The notes under the pieces: generated by a model
Database searches by the model: none
The model's input: only the letters and a program-made list of their open reading frames with translations
What the model was told of the DNA's origin: nothing
Shown here: piece after piece, positions 60,566-64,000 of the stretch
Layout of the letters: every line of letters begins with the position of its first letter
Position numbering within the stretch: the stretch's first letter is position 1
Assembly: GCA_963691655.1 (NCBI GenBank)
Contig: OY829326.1
Span: forward strand, 38,219,989-38,283,988
Source: Toxonevra muliebris
Lineage: Eukaryota; Arthropoda; Insecta; Diptera; Pallopteridae
Length of the DNA stretch: 64,000 bases
Direction: 5' to 3'
Made by a program: the position numbers and the translations under genes

Positions 60566-60890
60566 CATTAGTGAGATGGAGCGATAAAAAATTCATATTT
60601 TTGCCCCTGTAATTAATACATTGGGTCATTGTGAGTCTAGCGCCATAAACGTTTTTTTTTTTTATGGCAGCAGAAAATTAAATATATAATGAGGGCTTTT
60701 TAGAAAGGTCTTAATGACATCTATCGGCAAAAAGTTATCACTATAAAAACAGGTTTATGTCGAAGAACTTACAAACCAGCGCACGAGGTATGTTCGCAAT
60801 CCAAAAACAGTTTATGGCATTAGACTCACAATAACCCAATGTATCAATCGCGGGGGCAAAAACATGAACTTTTTTTTCACCCACCTTAAT
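60566..60890. mobile_element. Palindromic MITE with about 65-bp core arms
   Basis: The left core arm 60592-60654 (TTTTTGCCCCTGTAATTAAT, ACATTGGGTCATTGTGAGTC...) is matched by the reverse complement of 60803-60867 (TTTTTGCCCCCGCGATTGAT, ACATTGGGTTATTGTGAGTC...), about 9 differences in 65. Outside the core the arms still agree loosely to CATTAGTG / TATTAAGG, each next to TA, as for Tc1/mariner-type insertions. Non-coding. Confidence 0.75.
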
Positions 60891-61059
60891 ACACATGTAT
60901 TTGAAATATAAAAAGAGCTCGAAATTTAACAACTCACTTATATTTCAGATTCTTTACGAGAAGAGGGCATGGAGGCTGCAACCTTTAAAAATATTTCTGG
61001 TTTTTGGTTCGATTTTTGAGCTACTTGAACTTTGGTCTCGTTTTGTTTTGAGTTTTTTT

Positions 61060-61345
61060 TCTGCGTTTTTGGCTTGAATTTGAGTTTAAGTTTTGCTCTG
61101 ATATTTTGTTTTAATATTGGTCAGATTATTTGACCTGAATTTTGGTCTAAATCATGGTCCAAATTTTATTTGAATTCAGGTCTACGATTTGGTCAGAACT
61201 TTGATATAATCTATGGTCTGAATTTTGTTCTGATTTTTTATCTGAATTTCGGTCTTAATTTTGATATGATTTTTGATTTGAATTTGGTCTTATTTTGAGA
61301 TTTTATTTTAAAATTTTGTTTGCTTCTGGTCTGAATTATATGGCT
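61060..61345 (+). repeat. Degenerate minisatellite, about 12-bp unit
   Basis: More than fifteen imperfect copies of TTTTGGTCTGAA-like units (TTTTGGTCTAAA, TTTGGTCAGAAC, TCTGAATTTTG...). No coding sense. Confidence 0.7.
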
Positions 61346-61349
61346 GTAC

Positions 61350-64000
61350 TATAACTAACTATTTACACTAAATTTTACGTAATTTTTTCTCATTATTTTG
61401 AGTCGCTTATTTCTGAATATATCCAGCTTAAAATCGAATAGTGTGTAAAAGTGAATAGCATGTCAAATTAAAAATATCCTTTCAATGAGTCGATCGTCTG
61501 AAAAGGCATTTTTATTATTATTAATATATTCCATTAATCTCCCATATAGTATGTATGTGGGACCCATATAAATATGTTTTTATGAATATGTATATAAAAA
61601 TCCAGATAATATATTAATTTTACATTTATGTTTGTCTAAAAATAGTAAAAGATCATTTCGTGCAAAACGATAACGCGGAAGTATTAAAATGCATACTTTG
61701 TAGTCTTAGCTCGAAAGAAATATTGGGATGAATAGTATTTAATATGTAAATCAAGAAATTACTTTCGGAAAATGTGCGCAACATCATCATCAACAACTAC
61801 ATACTTACATTCATAACAACTACATACTACAACAATAACTAGAAGAAAAACTAGAAGAATAACAGAAAAAATGTTAAAAAGACTCTTGACATGCGCATAA
61901 GAATATTATCCAAGCGCTTCAAGAAGAAGATTGTGAAGACGGAAGCTGCATGATATGTGCGAGGATTGCATTATATGGTGCATATGTATGTATGTATATG
62001 TATGGTATATGGAGAAACAAGATTGTGCTACTTGCTGAAGTATAAATGTTGGGAGCTAAAAAAAAAAAAGTACAAATGTACAAAACACACGCATACTTGG
62101 CATGTGGAAAGGAATGATAGTGTGGCAGTGATGGTGTCAAGTGGTGGTGGAAGGTGTGTTGTTGTTATTCTGCTGTTGAAGCAATAACAAGGTAAGGCAG
62201 ATTAGATGCACATATTCACTTTGTATGAAGCATAAGTATTTTGCATAATCTCATTTGATCACTGATCTATCGATTACGTCCATAAAATATTCCCTTCTCC
62301 ATTTTTCCATTCTTCCTCTCTCTAGCACACAAACTATTTGTTTCTTTTTCTTTTATAAATGTAAATCAATCACGCAAGCCTTTTTAAGTTGCTTGTTTAT
62401 ATTTTAAAAACTTCCATGGAAATAAACTTCACTTTGAGCATTGCATTATTGCCAAATTTAGGAACTTAACTATAATAAATCACTTCAACTGATCTGAACT
62501 TCTTAACTGCCATTTTATCTGGGCATATTTAGCTGCACATGTGCATAGATATTTTTAAAATTGTTTGCCTGCGGCATTCATCCTTTTTCGTTAATTGAAT
62601 TTCAACGAATGAAAGGATAATCTACCTACAATAAAACAAAAGTGCCCAGAATTTGTAGTAAAAAGAAAAAAGTTGAAGGAGTATGCATTTTTAAACTTGC
62701 ATTTCTGTAGCATAATTATGTCGTCGCTTGAAGCGTATGCACAAGTGCATATCAGAAATGATATGGGTAGGTGGTATGAAGTGAATGATGCCATGCTATG
62801 GAAATAATACAAAAAAATAAATTTTTGAATGATATGTTGAACCTTTATTATTAGCGAGTATCTACGCCAAAAATTAATATTTCTTTGATTTTCGAGGGCT
62901 GGGCATAAAAAGTTTTCTTTGCAACAACAGTTTTTAGTTTTGTAAAGTTAATTAATGTTAAAACAAACCTCCAATGTCAATATATGATAAGGTTTCTGAA
63001 AGGTTTCAGTTATAACTCTGTCAAAACGTTTTCCGTAACCTCTCTTTCAAAACAGATCCATTTGCGTGCCGTAAATACTCCATTCTAAACGTATCCGTTT
63101 ATTTTTCGTAAATTCTCTGTGTAAAAATTTTTTTTTTTTTTTTTTTCTATAGAAATTTCCAATTTTCAATGCCAATAGAAGTTTCCGTTTCCGGATTTTT
63201 TAGTTCTTATATAAGTAATTATATTACACAAATAATTACACAGTCCAACAAATGAAGACTTTTTGGCTGCTACAGAATAGCCACCCTATAATCCTGAAAG
63301 GCATGTTGTATAGACCATTTTTCTAAAATAAACTTATAGTCCAACACGGGAGCTGAATTCTAAGTATAAAAAGTGTTATAAATTGATGTCTGAGAAAAAT
63401 CTTATCGGCGAAGTTGTATAGTAGAATTTTACAAGGGTCATTTCTGTATAACACTTTAACACTTCAGTTCCTCTTTTTATGGGATAATTTGACCCCTTTT
63501 TTGGTGAAAACCAGAAAAGTCCTTTCAAAAGAGACATTTAAGGATTAAAATGTACCACAAAAATATTTGTAAGAAAATTTCACTAGGGGTCACCAAAAAT
63601 AAAAGTCATATATGTATATATAACGATTAACGGCTGAAAAAAAGAAATAGCTTTTTACGTCTACCAAATTAGTGATTTATGCAGAACTAGCAGCTAGTAT
63701 GTGATCTGGCGGTTCAATCCACATCATGGACGTAGAAAATACTAGTGTCCTGTCACCGCATTTATATCGGGTCAATAATCCACTTTCTCAAGTTGTAAAT
63801 ATAATTTTTGGTATGAAAATTTTAGACGAAAATCGTGTTTCAAAATAATAAAAATATGATCCGGTATTTTTCTTCGGTTTTGATGATGCGTCAAATTTGC
63901 ATAAACAAAACAAAACCAATCCTTTAGTTTGCAAACAGCTTCTGCCATCTTTAATTTTTGCCTAATTTGGGGTTATTATAAAAATTTGTAAATTCTTAAT
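61350..64000. other. Intergenic, no gene seen
   Basis: AT-rich with short ORFs and a poly-T run near 63127-63146. Nothing assignable. Confidence 0.45.

Noticed and set aside
63690..63760. tRNA/SINE-like GGCGGTTCAATCC
   Set aside because: Only a B-box-like word; no convincing A box at the right distance.

Overview
The window is AT-rich nuclear DNA from an insect, most likely a cyclorrhaphan (acalyptrate) fly. The evidence is GT-AG introns of 60-70 bp beside introns of 4-15 kb, many CAA/CAG (opa-type) and TATG/CA microsatellites, Inr+DPE promoter logic, and repeats resembling ones I associate with tephritid fruit flies. The family-level guess rests on memory of those repeats and is not proven here.

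One host gene dominates, on the minus strand. Seven coding exons, joined by eye from splice signals and phase, give a complete 1449-residue secreted protein: exon 1 at 41362-41309, then 30391-30205, 26317-26186, 11630-8472, 8410-8208, 8142-7605 and 7537-7461. The order is signal peptide, three six-cysteine EB-like units, a Thr-rich stretch, about 900 residues of very acidic low-complexity linker in one 3.16-kb exon, a fourth EB-like unit, four LDL-receptor class A repeats and a short basic tail. A candidate Inr+DPE promoter and a non-coding first exon lie at 46498-46334.

The rest is introns and intergenic DNA filled with transposon debris. 1-7 kb: non-LTR reverse transcriptase fragment, tRNA-derived SINE, several dispersed repeats. 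11.6-26 kb (intron 3): three or four MITEs, a 5'-truncated LINE with a target-site duplication, and an RNase H LINE fragment. 26-46 kb: more RNase H LINE fragments, SINE heads, a 118-bp hairpin MITE. 46-64 kb: no host gene seen; an internally deleted mariner, two reverse-transcriptase fragments, a palindromic MITE, a degenerate minisatellite.

I see no CRISPR array, rRNA, functional tRNA, or novel multi-gene system. The most interesting host feature is the modular EB/acidic-linker/LDLa protein and its exon structure; the rest of interest is in the small transposons.
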